Assembly (NCBI GenBank): GCA_030159075.1
Contig: BROG01000131.1
Coordinates: 635,501 to 699,500 of the forward strand
Direction of reading: 5' to 3'
Length of the DNA stretch: 64,000 nt
DNA from: Atrina japonica
Taxonomy: Eukaryota; Mollusca; Bivalvia; Pterioida; Pinnidae
Below are positions 51,626 through 59,399 of this stretch, piece by piece; within the stretch, counting starts at the first letter, position 1, and every line of letters begins with the position of its first letter. A model generated the notes under the pieces. It worked only from the letters and a program-made list of their open reading frames with translations. It had not been told where the DNA came from and did no database searches. A program made the position numbers and the translations under genes.

Positions 51626-52918
51626 TTAAGATATAACGCTCGCGAAACGGCCGTTCGACATGTTGATCTGTCCGTCTTTGACGACGAAAATGTAAACGTC
51701 CAAGGGATCGGTATCGGTTTCGGGAGTTCTCTCGATTCGGACGGCAACGCCTTGGCTGATGTTTTGAAGCTTACGACCCGTGCCGTGGAGATGATTTTCA
51801 GGTGTCGTTCGTAAATCTAACCAGAGGGCGTAATGATCTTTGAGATATTTCCCCAGAGTCATCTCACTTATGTCGAGTTCCTTGGCGACTAATTCTGTGA
51901 CGGTTTTGCGATTCAGGGAAGCCGAGAAAAACTTTTTAATTTTGTCGAAATGGTGATGGGGTCTCATTCCGTGGGAGAAGAGTTGGTTCGGTTGCCCCTC
52001 GATGGTTGTGTCCACTTTGATGATTCTCGGATTATAAAATTTTTCCGGATTGTTTTTAGAAATATCTTTGAAGAGAAACAGAATACCCAAGAGAGAATGT
52101 GCGGGGGTGTTGATGTCATAATTGAGGACGGAGTCCTGTTTACTCATCGTCGTTTTGCGATATCGCAATATTTTGTTGAAGTAATAGACGTGGTCTCCCG
52201 CATACCTCTGTCTGATGCTGCGAGCGAGATTGGCGTCGGTAATTTTTTCGAAATCCAAAGAGATGTTGGTCGCCTTATAACTAATCGCTTTATCGACATC
52301 GCTGGGGTCCGTCGAGACGACGTGTTTAGCATCGTTAAATGTCAACATGTATTCTAATCTATCTTGTAATCCCGCTTGATAAAAGGGTTCGCTCGTTTCC
52401 AAGATTTCGAAATCCAAGGGAATACAAAATCGATTGCCGTACGCCGCGGCAATTTCGTAGTATTCGTTACTGTCGCGAGGCAATTCATGTTTGAAGGATT
52501 TTGCCCTTTTTATATTTAGATCGTCAGTCTGTATTCCCTGATAGGCCATGTTACGTCGTTCTATTTTCCAAAGATCGTTATAGACTAAAAATTTATCGGC
52601 ATCGTCGATGGTTTGAACGGTATTTCCCGAAATCTTCACTTCGATTTTTTTGACGATGTTACGTCCCAGATTATTATAAACACCCGCCTTAGTGCGATCG
52701 CCACCCTCTACAGCGACGTCCATATCGAAGCATAGTCTCGCACTTCTGGGAACGATGACGTCGTTTTCGCTCAAATTGGGAAAACGAACCGTCAACGTTT
52801 GGTTTTCTTCGATACTCGAGGGATTATGGGAAACGGTGGCCGTATGGCGAATAGCCTTCACGCCGAAGGGGGTGCGCAATTTTCTATCGGGATTGAGAAT
52901 GTGTCCGTAATTTATCAT
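51626..52918 (-). CDS. MCP: Major capsid protein (double jelly-roll type), intact 430 aa
   Basis: The longest intact frame of the element. It starts at ATG 52,918 with MINYGHILNPDRKL and ends GRFASVIS, 32 bp before the ATPase start. It is of the kind often annotated in animal genomes as 'uncharacterized protein F54H12.2-like', which corresponds to Polinton major capsid protein. Features include an N-terminal beta-rich part (VRFPNLSENDVIVPRSARL), then GRNIVKKIEVKISGNTVQTI, and a conserved ERRNMAYQGIQ segment. No signal peptide or membrane segment. Family assignment rests on motif recall, not a search; double jelly-roll fold is established for Polinton capsid proteins. Confidence 0.85.
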   Translation of the reverse strand: MINYGHILNPDRKLRTPFGVKAIRHTATVSHNPSSIEENQTLTVRFPNLSENDVIVPRSARLCFDMDVAVEGGDRTKAGVYNNLGRNIVKKIEVKISGNTVQTIDDADKFLVYNDLWKIERRNMAYQGIQTDDLNIKRAKSFKHELPRDSNEYYEIAAAYGNRFCIPLDFEILETSEPFYQAGLQDRLEYMLTFNDAKHVVSTDPSDVDKAISYKATNISLDFEKITDANLARSIRQRYAGDHVYYFNKILRYRKTTMSKQDSVLNYDINTPAHSLLGILFLFKDISKNNPEKFYNPRIIKVDTTIEGQPNQLFSHGMRPHHHFDKIKKFFSASLNRKTVTELVAKELDISEMTLGKYLKDHYALWLDLRTTPENHLHGTGRKLQNISQGVAVRIERTPETDTDPLDVYIFVVKDGQINMSNGRFASVIS

Positions 52919-52960
52919 CTTTTTAAATTGTGTAATAAAAAATTTAAATCGTTTTTAAAA
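52919..52960. promoter_or_regulatory. 42-bp divergent promoter between capsid (-) and coiled-coil gene (+)
   Basis: The two ATGs are back to back across 42 bp made almost only of A and T. Each is directly preceded by an AAAA run on its own strand (TTTAAAAAG-ATG for the capsid, TTTTTAAAA-ATG for the plus gene). Confidence 0.55.
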
Positions 52961-53940
52961 ATGGCAGAGATTCACGATTTCGATAATCCGACGTACGACG
53001 ATGATGACAACGATGTTCAAGAAACATCGTTAAACGACAACGACGAAACCCCGCTTGTGGATAATACGGAACCACTCCAGTGGGATAATTTTGGTTTACC
53101 AGATACTCCCCTCGATCCTCAAGGAGACCAACGAGAACGTTTAAGAACCGGTAGAATCGTGGACGAATGGATAAAAAAACGGGGGGTAGTGCTAAAAAGT
53201 TAGAATTTACATCCGATGAAAAAGATAATTTATATGCATATAGTAAGAATAAGGGTAAGTGGATTTTATTAAACGCTAAACGTAATCCTAGGGAATTTCT
53301 AGCAGCAAGAACGTTAAAAGATAAGGGTGGCGTGCAATTTGTTAGAGACTTGGGTTTATTCGATAAACTTCCGGGAATAAAAGAGGCAAAAGATGTAGAT
53401 AGTAAAATCACTACTGTAGAAGAAATAGAAATGGCTACTTTTAACAGCGACGAAACGCGAATAAAACGATTAGACGATGGAGTATCAGAAGTATCGGATA
53501 GTATACAAGACCTCGCCAATAAAGTGGAGGAAGAAGGAGGCGCTGAACTGCTATCTGTACGAGAATTGCGGGGATTGGATAAAAGTTTACGAACCATTAC
53601 CGGTGAATTACGCGTTCAAGAAGGCAAAAGAGTGGAACGCGAACGATTGATATCGGAATGGACCGAAAGACTCGAAAACAATCCGAACGAAAAAGAATGG
53701 CTCGAGAGAGAAATAACGAAAGCGCGCGGTGAACTCGAGGGGATTAACGAGAGTATTGCTATTCTCAAGGGTCAATTTGCGATCGCAAATGACTACCATA
53801 AAAGAGTCGATCAAGAGCTACTCGAAAGAACAGAGGAATCACCGATCTGTAAAGAACAGTCACCATCCAAGCCTGCCCGCCATTGGAATGAACGTCGCGT
53901 TCTTGGTCGAATTGTTGATACCGGACGTCACACCGGCTAA
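52961..53940 (+). pseudogene. Coiled-coil structural protein candidate, frameshifted
   Basis: ATG 52,961 opens an acidic N-terminal part (81 codons, to 53,203). A second register from 53,167 continues the protein-like sequence (GGSAKKLEFTSDEKDNLYAY) to 53,940. The change lies near the paired homopolymers AAAAAAA-CGGGGGG at about 53,172-53,186. Residues encoded by 53,430-53,800 are rich in E, K, R and L with heptad spacing, predicting long coiled coils. It sits next to the capsid gene and may be a minor virion or scaffold component; that role is inference. The last 20-odd residues in this register may be out of frame. Confidence 0.5.
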
Positions 53941-54155
53941 ACCGCCGTCACCTCCTCCACCACCAAACAAAGAGGGTGGATTACAGGAATGGCTCAAGAA
54001 ACAGCTAGACGCGGTCGGAAAACTGCTCGCGAGATTGGCCGCCAAATAGCGTGGGCACCATCCTTTCCTGGATCCTGTCGACGCTCGGCAACACCGCCGT
54101 GTGGTTGGGTGAACATCTGTGGGTGTTGGGCACGCTCGTCGTCGGTTGTGTGTAA
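53888..54155 (+). pseudogene. Small amphipathic/hydrophobic protein, two registers
   Basis: ATG 53,888 opens 53 codons to TAG 54,047-54,049: a hydrophobic start (MNVAFLVELLIPDV), a PPSPPPPP run and an amphipathic helix (LQEWLKKQLDAVGKLLARL). A second register from about 54,051 to TAA 54,153-54,155 is strongly hydrophobic (VGTILSWILSTL, HLWVLGTLVVGCV). Together they look like a membrane-active virion peptide with a membrane anchor, but whether they are one gene is unproven. Confidence 0.4.
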
Positions 54156-54159
54156 ACGA

Positions 54160-55040
54160 AACTCGACGAAGAGAAGAAAAGAAAATAACGATAGAGCGAA
54201 AACGGCAGTCTTTTGACTTTCGTGATCGTCTTGTTTTTTTGTTTAGGCGGTGATGGTTGATCTGTATAGGAGGTGATGGTTTGATCTGTTTAGGAGGTGA
54301 TGGTTGGGTGAACGTTTTCGCGTTAAGGTCGATGTTCGTCCCCGGTTTTGTCTTTTTGGGCGCGATCAAGATTTCGTTATTATAATTGGCGATGTTGGCA
54401 CCGATTTTCAGCTCCATGTTGCTGGGTAGCATGTAAAGCCCCGGATGGATGACGAAATCGAGTTTGGAATTTGCATATCTTAGACAATTTTCGTAGCGAG
54501 AAATGTCGGCGGGTAGATCAAGCGGTCTGTTGATCGCATCCTCGACGTTGACTAAAAATTGTTTCTGCGCGTCGAGCGAGGTGGCGCCGGCGTCCACGAT
54601 CGAGGCCCTCGTTTGACCCTGGGCGCCCAAGACCGCCCAGGCGAAGACGCGAACGGACGCGTCCAATCTGGCCAGACCCGGAAGCGTGAATCCCTCCGAG
54701 CGGTTCGCGATGAACGTGGACCACTTCGTGTTATACTTTCCGAAGATGGTCCCCTTGATTTTCCAGTCCGTGTGGACAGACACTCCGAATTCGCGACAGA
54801 TTCGTTCGTACGCCGAACCGTGAAATTTAACTGGTTCTGCCAGAACCCTCCCGTCACGGAATGTTGATACCACCGGCGCAACATGGCGTAATATTTGGAA
54901 GTTCCATCTTCGAAGACGTTCGGGTTGTTATACTTGACGAAAATATTCTCGAACGACGCGCGAAACTTTTTTAGTCGCATTGACGTAGACGTCGAAAGAC
55001 GCCAAATCCAAATCCTCCCTTGTAATTCGTATGCATTCAT
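54160..55040 (-). pseudogene. Unrecognised Polinton protein with Pro-rich tail repeats, frameshifted
   Basis: ATG 55,040 follows TAATATAAAAG and encodes the N-terminal part (FRASFENIFVKYNNPNVF ... GGFWQNQLNF). The register changes near 54,830-54,860 and continues as FHGSAYERICREFGVSVHTD, through GLYMLPSNMELKIGANIAN, to a tail with repeats of PSPPKQI. The tail DNA is a threefold ~24-bp repeat (54,243-54,310), in which the third unit lacks one base and shifts the frame again. The true stop is therefore uncertain; the open frame on to 53,860 overlaps plus-strand genes and is probably spurious. Possibly a virion protein; I do not recognise the family. Confidence 0.45.
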
Positions 55041-55076
55041 CTTTTATATTAAAAAATAAAATTGTTATAAAAAAAC
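55041..55076. promoter_or_regulatory. 36-bp divergent promoter
   Basis: It separates ATG 55,040 (-) from ATG 55,077 (+). The plus strand has TTATAAAAAAAC-ATG; the minus strand has TAATATAAAAG-ATG. Both gene starts therefore have a TATA-like, A-tract motif touching the start codon. Confidence 0.6.
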
Positions 55077-55751
55077 ATGTTTCATCTCGTGACGAAAATC
55101 GGTGAACCCGTGAAACTATCTCGATACATCGACAACGCGAACGACGAGTGGCGCGTGGGAGTAAAGTCCGTCCATTTTTGGAACGGTTTGTACAACAAAA
55201 AAAAAGATGTTGAGATACAACACGCCAAAGGTAGAGAGAGACCGAGAATCCATACCGTGCACGCCGGATCGTACACGTTCAAAGACATACAACGAATTCT
55301 CATTAAATATCTCGAGAAAGTAGTATTGGACAAAACCACGATGATAGTAAGACTCGACGGTAAAGCGTCTAATTTGCTGCAGCTTCCGCCGGAACTCACC
55401 AAGATTCTCGGAATCGGCGAAAAAGTTTCTCTCGTCGGGACCATCTACCCGACAAATAGCATAAACCTGCAACCGGTGGAACTACTTAACGTTCATCTCG
55501 AAGAACTTGCCGGGTGGGACACGTTCAAAGACGGGCGACCGAACGACGTCGTCAAATCCCTGCCGTGCCCCAACGTGAAATTTTCAGAGTTGTATGTCGA
55601 AAACGTCGAACGACCCGTTTTCTTAAAGTTGAAACACGATCGCATCTCGGAATTAACGATAAACCTAAAAGACGAGAACGGAAACCCCGTCGCCAATCAC
55701 GGGCATCCCGTTCACCTGCTCTTAGAGTTTAAGAAAATTAGTTCTAAATAA
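55077..55751 (+). CDS. Probable minor capsid (penton-type) protein, intact 224 aa
   Basis: Intact frame from ATG 55,077 to TAA 55,751. Beta-rich, with an N-terminal VTKIGEPVKLSRYIDN, a middle NLLQLPPELTKILGIG and a C-terminal LTINLKDENGNPV ending HPVHLLLEFKK. The 'INxxLxDENGxPV ... LxLEFxK' ending is typical of the penton-like minor capsid protein of animal Polintons, which forms a single jelly roll at capsid vertices. The assignment is by motif recall and position next to the other structural genes. Confidence 0.65.
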   Translation: MFHLVTKIGEPVKLSRYIDNANDEWRVGVKSVHFWNGLYNKKKDVEIQHAKGRERPRIHTVHAGSYTFKDIQRILIKYLEKVVLDKTTMIVRLDGKASNLLQLPPELTKILGIGEKVSLVGTIYPTNSINLQPVELLNVHLEELAGWDTFKDGRPNDVVKSLPCPNVKFSELYVENVERPVFLKLKHDRISELTINLKDENGNPVANHGHPVHLLLEFKKISSK

Positions 55752-55761
55752 TAAAAAAGGG

Positions 55762-56145
55762 ATGTCTAGATCGGGATTCTATTACGAAGACTTAGAAAGA
55801 GAAGAAATCTTGGAAGACATTAAAGAAGAGGTCAACATGTTGACCAAAAACCGTCGCATCATGAGCACGTTCCAATTCGACGTGAATAAAAACGGAAGAC
55901 TCAGACCGCCGCTGGGCATGAGGATGTTATTCGACGGCCACATCTTTCGTCTTGGACTCTTGGGGGAATAAGACGTGACGTTAATCTTGAACGACGTCGA
56001 ACACAAGACCTTTCAGACGAAAACCGGCGACGTCGTCACGTCAAATCCTCCGTTACGGGTGACGTCGGGCGACGTTCTAAATTTTGGAGTGAATAAAGGG
56101 TCGAAATCGGGGACCGTCAACGGCGTCGTCGTATTAGACATATAA
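55762..56145 (+). pseudogene. Unrecognised beta-rich protein interrupted by an in-frame TAA
   Basis: ATG 55,762 opens 69 codons (MSRSGFYYEDLEREEILEDI ... RPPLGMRMLFDGHIFRLG) to TAA 55,969-55,971. The same register remains open for about 57 more codons to TAA near 56,143-56,145, with protein-like valine- and threonine-rich sequence (VTLILNDVEHKTF, VNGVVVLDI). The continuation of register and composition points to one gene with a nonsense codon. Function unknown; perhaps a small structural protein. Confidence 0.45.
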
Positions 56146-56172
56146 AAAATTTCTCGCGTATAAAAAAAGGAG

Positions 56173-56737
56173 ATGAGTAAAAACGAATTATATCCGGCGT
56201 TAGAACGCGATCCGCAAGAATATCGTTTAAAACGAATCGGCGAGATCGAACAGACGTTTCGTCGAGAAATCGAAACGCGGAAGAGCATGCATAAAAAGTA
56301 TAAACGAACGGTGAACACCGCAGACGGCGTCGACGCGGCCCTCATAATGGGGGGCGCCGCCGTCGGGGGACTCGGATTTCTCGTTCCCATCGCCATGACT
56401 ACCTCTCCAAATTATAGCTCTGGCCGCGGGTTCGCTGGGGTTGGCCCTGAAAGGGATAAGACGATTACTGCTGAAAAAATCGGAAAAACATCTCAAGATC
56501 ACCAAACTCGCGGAGAGTAAACTTAATTCGATATCGGATCTGGTGAGTCGAGCGCTCGAGGACGGAAAGATCTCGGACGAAGAATTTACCACCGTATCCC
56601 ACGAGTTGACCAAGTATCGCGAGATGAAAGACAAACTCTATTCTACCCACAAGGTCGAAAAAAAGGAGTCGGACAAAGAGACGGAGGATTTACGCAAGCA
56701 GCTCCTAGACCTCGTAAACAAATCTACCTCGCGATAA
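56173..56737 (+). pseudogene. Membrane/helical protein of a recurrent Polinton family, frameshifted
   Basis: The motif TTTCTCGCGTATAAAAAAA precedes ATG 56,173. The first register encodes a basic helical part (RLKRIGEIEQTFRREIETRK) and a Gly/Ala-rich hydrophobic segment (AALIMGGAAVGGLGFLVPIA). The register changes near 56,400-56,440, after which a second (open to 56,737) encodes LAESKLNSISDLVSRALED, ISDEEFTTVSHELTKYREMK and a charged coiled-coil end. This architecture recurs, as I recall it, in Polinton-like loci of cnidarians and molluscs. Function unknown. Confidence 0.5.
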
Positions 56738-56760
56738 ATATAGATTGTTTAAAGTAAAAT

Positions 56761-56919
56761 ATGAAACGTCATACCGAGATAGTTATGGTTGACCCTTTTA
56801 CTGATTTTGCCAATATTGTTCGTGATATTATATATTTTACGTTCAGAAGGTTATCACCGAACGGAAAAGGGGTTAAGAAAAGTGTTGCAGTCTTTATTAA
56901 AAAAAAGTATCTCTATTAA
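56761..56919 (+). CDS. Short ORF with a hydrophobic alternative register; doubtful gene
   Basis: ATG 56,761 opens 52 codons. In the overlapping register from 56,789 (a TTG, not an ATG) there is a convincing membrane segment (LLLILPILFVILYI) followed by a basic stretch, so the real product may be a short membrane protein whose start is frameshifted. Its 3' end overlaps the promoter-like motif of the next gene. Confidence 0.3.
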   Translation: MKRHTEIVMVDPFTDFANIVRDIIYFTFRRLSPNGKGVKKSVAVFIKKKYLY

Positions 56920-56926
56920 AAAAAAC

Positions 56927-57352
56927 ATGAATTTAGACGAGGTAGTAGCGAACGATATACCCGTCAAAGATATATCTCCCAAAGAGAGATTATCGGCCAT
57001 CGTCGGTTCCGGACGTGCTCGTCATTTTCTAGGAAAAGACGTGACGCCTTCCGAATTGGAAAAGATGAACGACAAGGAGGTCGAAACCCTGAGTCGTCTG
57101 TTACACGCTCGACTCAACATGCGCATGGCCAAATCGATAGCAAATTCCGTCATCTGCCTGTATTCGCAAGGACTTAAATATTTTTTCGACATCAAAGACG
57201 AACCCAAACTAATCGAGGATTTGAACGAAGACCCCTTCTTGGACGCAGCCATTGGCGAAGTGTGTTGTAGTTTATATTATAAATACGGTGCGTATTTAGC
57301 ACCTCTCAGTATAGCCGCCACATTATCGGGTTTAAAAAATCTGACGTTATAG
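56927..57352 (+). CDS. Conserved Polinton protein of unknown function, intact 141 aa
   Basis: The start at ATG 56,927 was chosen because TCTCTATTAAAAAAAAC, the shared promoter-like motif, ends exactly there; the upstream TTG 56,789 in the same frame is unlikely. Visible segments: TPSELEKMNDKEVETLSRLL, then AKSIANSVICLYSQGL, then a C-terminal DLNEDPFLDAAIG and YYKYGAYLAPLSIAATLSG. Mostly helical with a weakly hydrophobic end. A protein of this layout recurs in Polintons of cnidarians, as I recall it. Function unknown. Confidence 0.6.
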   Translation: MNLDEVVANDIPVKDISPKERLSAIVGSGRARHFLGKDVTPSELEKMNDKEVETLSRLLHARLNMRMAKSIANSVICLYSQGLKYFFDIKDEPKLIEDLNEDPFLDAAIGEVCCSLYYKYGAYLAPLSIAATLSGLKNLTL

Positions 57353-57361
57353 AAAAACACG

Positions 57362-57688
57362 ATGAATCCGGAGGAATTAATAGGGAAGACGGAAATAAAG
57401 AAGAAGAATCCAAAACGCCAGGAAGCGGGGAAGAAGGGTGCCAAACGTAGATGGAATAGCAATGCTAATAGCAACGATAGCAATGCCGATAGCAACGATG
57501 GCAATGCTATTAGTAACGATAGCTGGAAATGGCTAGCGGGTGGACTCGTGGTTGTTGGATTTCTAGTCTACATAAAAACAGAACCCAAAGTAATTCCAGC
57601 CCCAGTAGTTTCACCACAACCAAAAGTAATTTCACCAGACCCAAAAGTAATTCAACCTCCAAAACCCACCGCTCATGAAATGTTATAA
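57362..57688 (+). CDS. Single-pass membrane protein with Asn/Asp repeats and Pro-rich tail, 108 aa
   Basis: Starts only 9 bp after the preceding stop. A basic N-terminus (KRQEAGKKGAKRRW) leads into an N/S/D repeat (NSNANSNDSNADSNDGNA), a membrane segment at about residues 55-71 (WKWLAGGLVVVGFLVYI) and a Pro-rich tail with repeated PKVI. The coding repeat 'agcaacgatagcaatgc' has slipped between copies. Not recognised beyond a Polinton setting. Confidence 0.55.
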   Translation: MNPEELIGKTEIKKKNPKRQEAGKKGAKRRWNSNANSNDSNADSNDGNAISNDSWKWLAGGLVVVGFLVYIKTEPKVIPAPVVSPQPKVISPDPKVIQPPKPTAHEML

Positions 57689-57913
57689 ATAATTTCTCTC
57701 TTATTAAAAAAAAAGAATGTGCGAAACAAATTTGGTCAAGACTGCCGTCAATATGGCATTGGTAATAGCAATGGTGATAGCAACGATGGCAATGCTATTG
57801 GCAACGATAGCTGGAAATGGCTAACGGGTGGACTACATAAAACTCAAAGTAATTCCAAAACCCAACGCCCATGAAATGTTATAAATAATTATCTCTCTTA
57901 TTAAAAAAGAATG
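57673..57913 (+). repeat. Chimeric partial duplicate between two small genes
   Basis: The block that starts 'catgaaatgttataaataat' and ends in the promoter motif TCTCTCTTATTAAAAAA-GAATG occurs twice (57,673-57,719 and 57,869-57,913). In between, 57,718-57,770 resembles the start of the gene at 57,911 and 57,770-57,880 resembles 57,465-57,690. The ATG at 57,718 opens only 35 codons. Confidence 0.7.
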
Positions 57914-58135
57914 AGTGAAAAAGATTTGGTCAACATCGCGTATCACGCAGCCGTCAATACGGGAATTGCCATCGGATACGCGCAACTCTCCAAGAAATGT
58001 TTAAAGATGCCGGTGCCTAAGATGGATTTCGATCCGAAGGATTTCGGGATGATCCTTCTCGAATTTGCTCTCGCCGATTACACCAAGGACATGTTGGTCA
58101 AAAGAGGAATCATTCCAGCCGATATCATGAAATAA
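57911..58135 (+). CDS. Small conserved Polinton membrane-associated protein, intact 74 aa
   Basis: ATG 57,911 directly follows TCTCTCTTATTAAAAAAGA. The sequence has an alanine-rich hydrophobic stretch (AAVNTGIAIGYAQL), a basic turn and an ending DYTKDMLVKRGIIPADI. Short proteins of this form recur in Polintons of marine invertebrates, as I recall. Function unknown; a virion membrane or structural role is possible. Confidence 0.6.
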   Translation: MSEKDLVNIAYHAAVNTGIAIGYAQLSKKCLKMPVPKMDFDPKDFGMILLEFALADYTKDMLVKRGIIPADIMK

Positions 58136-58158
58136 AATAAAACCTCTATATAAAAAAA

Positions 58159-58557
58159 ATGGCAACGATAGCGATGATGGTAGGTGGCGCATTGGTCAAC
58201 GCCCTGGCGTTTTCCGGATCACAATTTTTATTTTCGAATCACGACGAGCAAAAAAGACACGACGAAGCGATGGAAAAACTGACCAAGGCCAGAGACGAAT
58301 GGAATCACAAACGCACGAAACGATTAGATTTTTTAAACGAGAGATTAAAAAAGAAGGACACGCGTTATACACCTATAAAGAAGTGGACGCCGTCCATGTC
58401 TCTCTACTCGCAGATGATGGGAAAGAGGCGATGTCTCCCCAACCGAAAATTGAGCGTTTTTTATCAACCCTCCGAAGAGCAAAAAGATAAAGAAATCCTC
58501 TTCGTGTTGGCGGGAACGGCACTCGTGTTTTATGGCGTAAAAAAATATGTCGCCTAA
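58159..58557 (+). CDS. Conserved Polinton protein, 132 aa, central part possibly out of frame
   Basis: ATG 58,159 follows CTCTATATAAAAAAA. Residues 1-20 are hydrophobic (MMVGGALVNALAFSGSQFL), then a charged helix (HDEAMEKLTKARDEWNHKRT), then SVFYQPSEEQKDKEI and a C-terminal membrane segment (ILFVLAGTALVFYGVKKY). The middle (residues about 70-95) reads poorly in this register while a neighbouring register is open across it (58,299-58,490), suggesting two compensating indels. Function unknown. Confidence 0.5.
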   Translation: MATIAMMVGGALVNALAFSGSQFLFSNHDEQKRHDEAMEKLTKARDEWNHKRTKRLDFLNERLKKKDTRYTPIKKWTPSMSLYSQMMGKRRCLPNRKLSVFYQPSEEQKDKEILFVLAGTALVFYGVKKYVA

Positions 58558-58563
58558 AGTAAA

Positions 58564-59399
58564 ATGGAAGAGATCTATTACAAACACTATTGGAAAGGAA
58601 AAGCGGCCATCAATAAATTGACCAAAGCGGCCAACGTCGGCGAAAAGGAAGCGTTCGACGTGTGGCAAATCTATCTGCCCGCACCCAAATTCGAACACGT
58701 GAAAGAAAACGAAATTCACCAGGCCGATGTATTGTTTTTACCGCACGATAAGGTGGGTAGGAAAACGTACAAATACGCATTAACGGTGGTCGACGTGGGC
58801 ACTCGGCACAAAGAAGCGGAACCGTTGACGCCCAAAAACAGTAAAGAGGTGGCCGACGCTTTCGAAAAAAATTACGAACGACGGTTAACGTTTCCGAAAT
58901 TATTGCAAGTCGATCCGGGTCGCGAATTCATGGGCGACGTCTCAAAGCTCATGTCTCGACACGACGCGAGAATAAGAAGGGGACGTGTCGGACGTTCATC
59001 GCGACCAAGCCATCGTCGAACGATTTAATAAAACGTTGGGAGAACGGCTGTTTAGCTATCAATACGACCAAGAGATGAAATCTAAGGGCAGAAACAGAGA
59101 ATGGGTGAAACGGTTGCCGGACGTCGTGAAAACGATCAACGACGAGACCAAACCCCCCGAAGCGATAATGCCTTCCACCGAAAGTTCGATCATCTGTGGC
59201 CCCATTTAATAAAGTTAGATATCTCTATCAACCCGGCGAGTTGGAAGGTGGAAGGCATAGAGCGACCGATCCCATTTGGAGCGTGGACAAACACGACATC
59301 GATCGTCAGTTTAGAATGCAGGGTATAGATGTCTATTATCTAAAAGAACCCGCTCCTCAGAGAAATTTCGTTCGAGAAGAGTTGATGGTGGTAGAATAA
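58564..59399 (+). pseudogene. Retroviral-type integrase of the Polinton, frameshifted twice
   Basis: rve-fold DDE recombinase that inserts the element. Three registers: 58,564-59,028, 58,985-59,209 and about 59,196-59,399. The first holds an N-terminal helical part (YYKHYWKGKAAINKL), the first catalytic Asp in LTVVDVGTRHKEAEPL and the second in LLQVDPGREFMGD. The second register holds the catalytic Glu in AIVERFNKTLGERLF. The third holds a C-terminal beta-rich/SH3-like part (KVRYLYQPGE ... WSVDKHDI). All three acidic residues are visible but not in one frame. It ends at TAA 59,397-59,399, 28 bp from the convergent polymerase stop. From 58,740 on it is duplicated at 61,132. Confidence 0.85.

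Noticed and set aside
51950..52357. 135-codon plus-strand open frame
   Set aside because: Antisense shadow of the intact capsid gene.
53860..54160. C-terminal extension of the minus-strand frame 54,873-53,860
   Set aside because: It overlaps plus-strand coding sequence and follows a one-base slip in the repeat at 54,240-54,312, so it is probably out of register.
56161..56175. Shine-Dalgarno-like AGGAG before ATG 56,173 (bacterial gene or contamination)
   Set aside because: The gene set is Polinton-specific, the other genes have A tracts rather than AGGAG, and the element sits in animal repeats.
56789..56926. N-terminal extension of the 141-aa protein from TTG 56,789
   Set aside because: The shared promoter-like motif ends at ATG 56,927, and a TTG start is unlikely for a eukaryotic element; the upstream part probably belongs to another small membrane gene.
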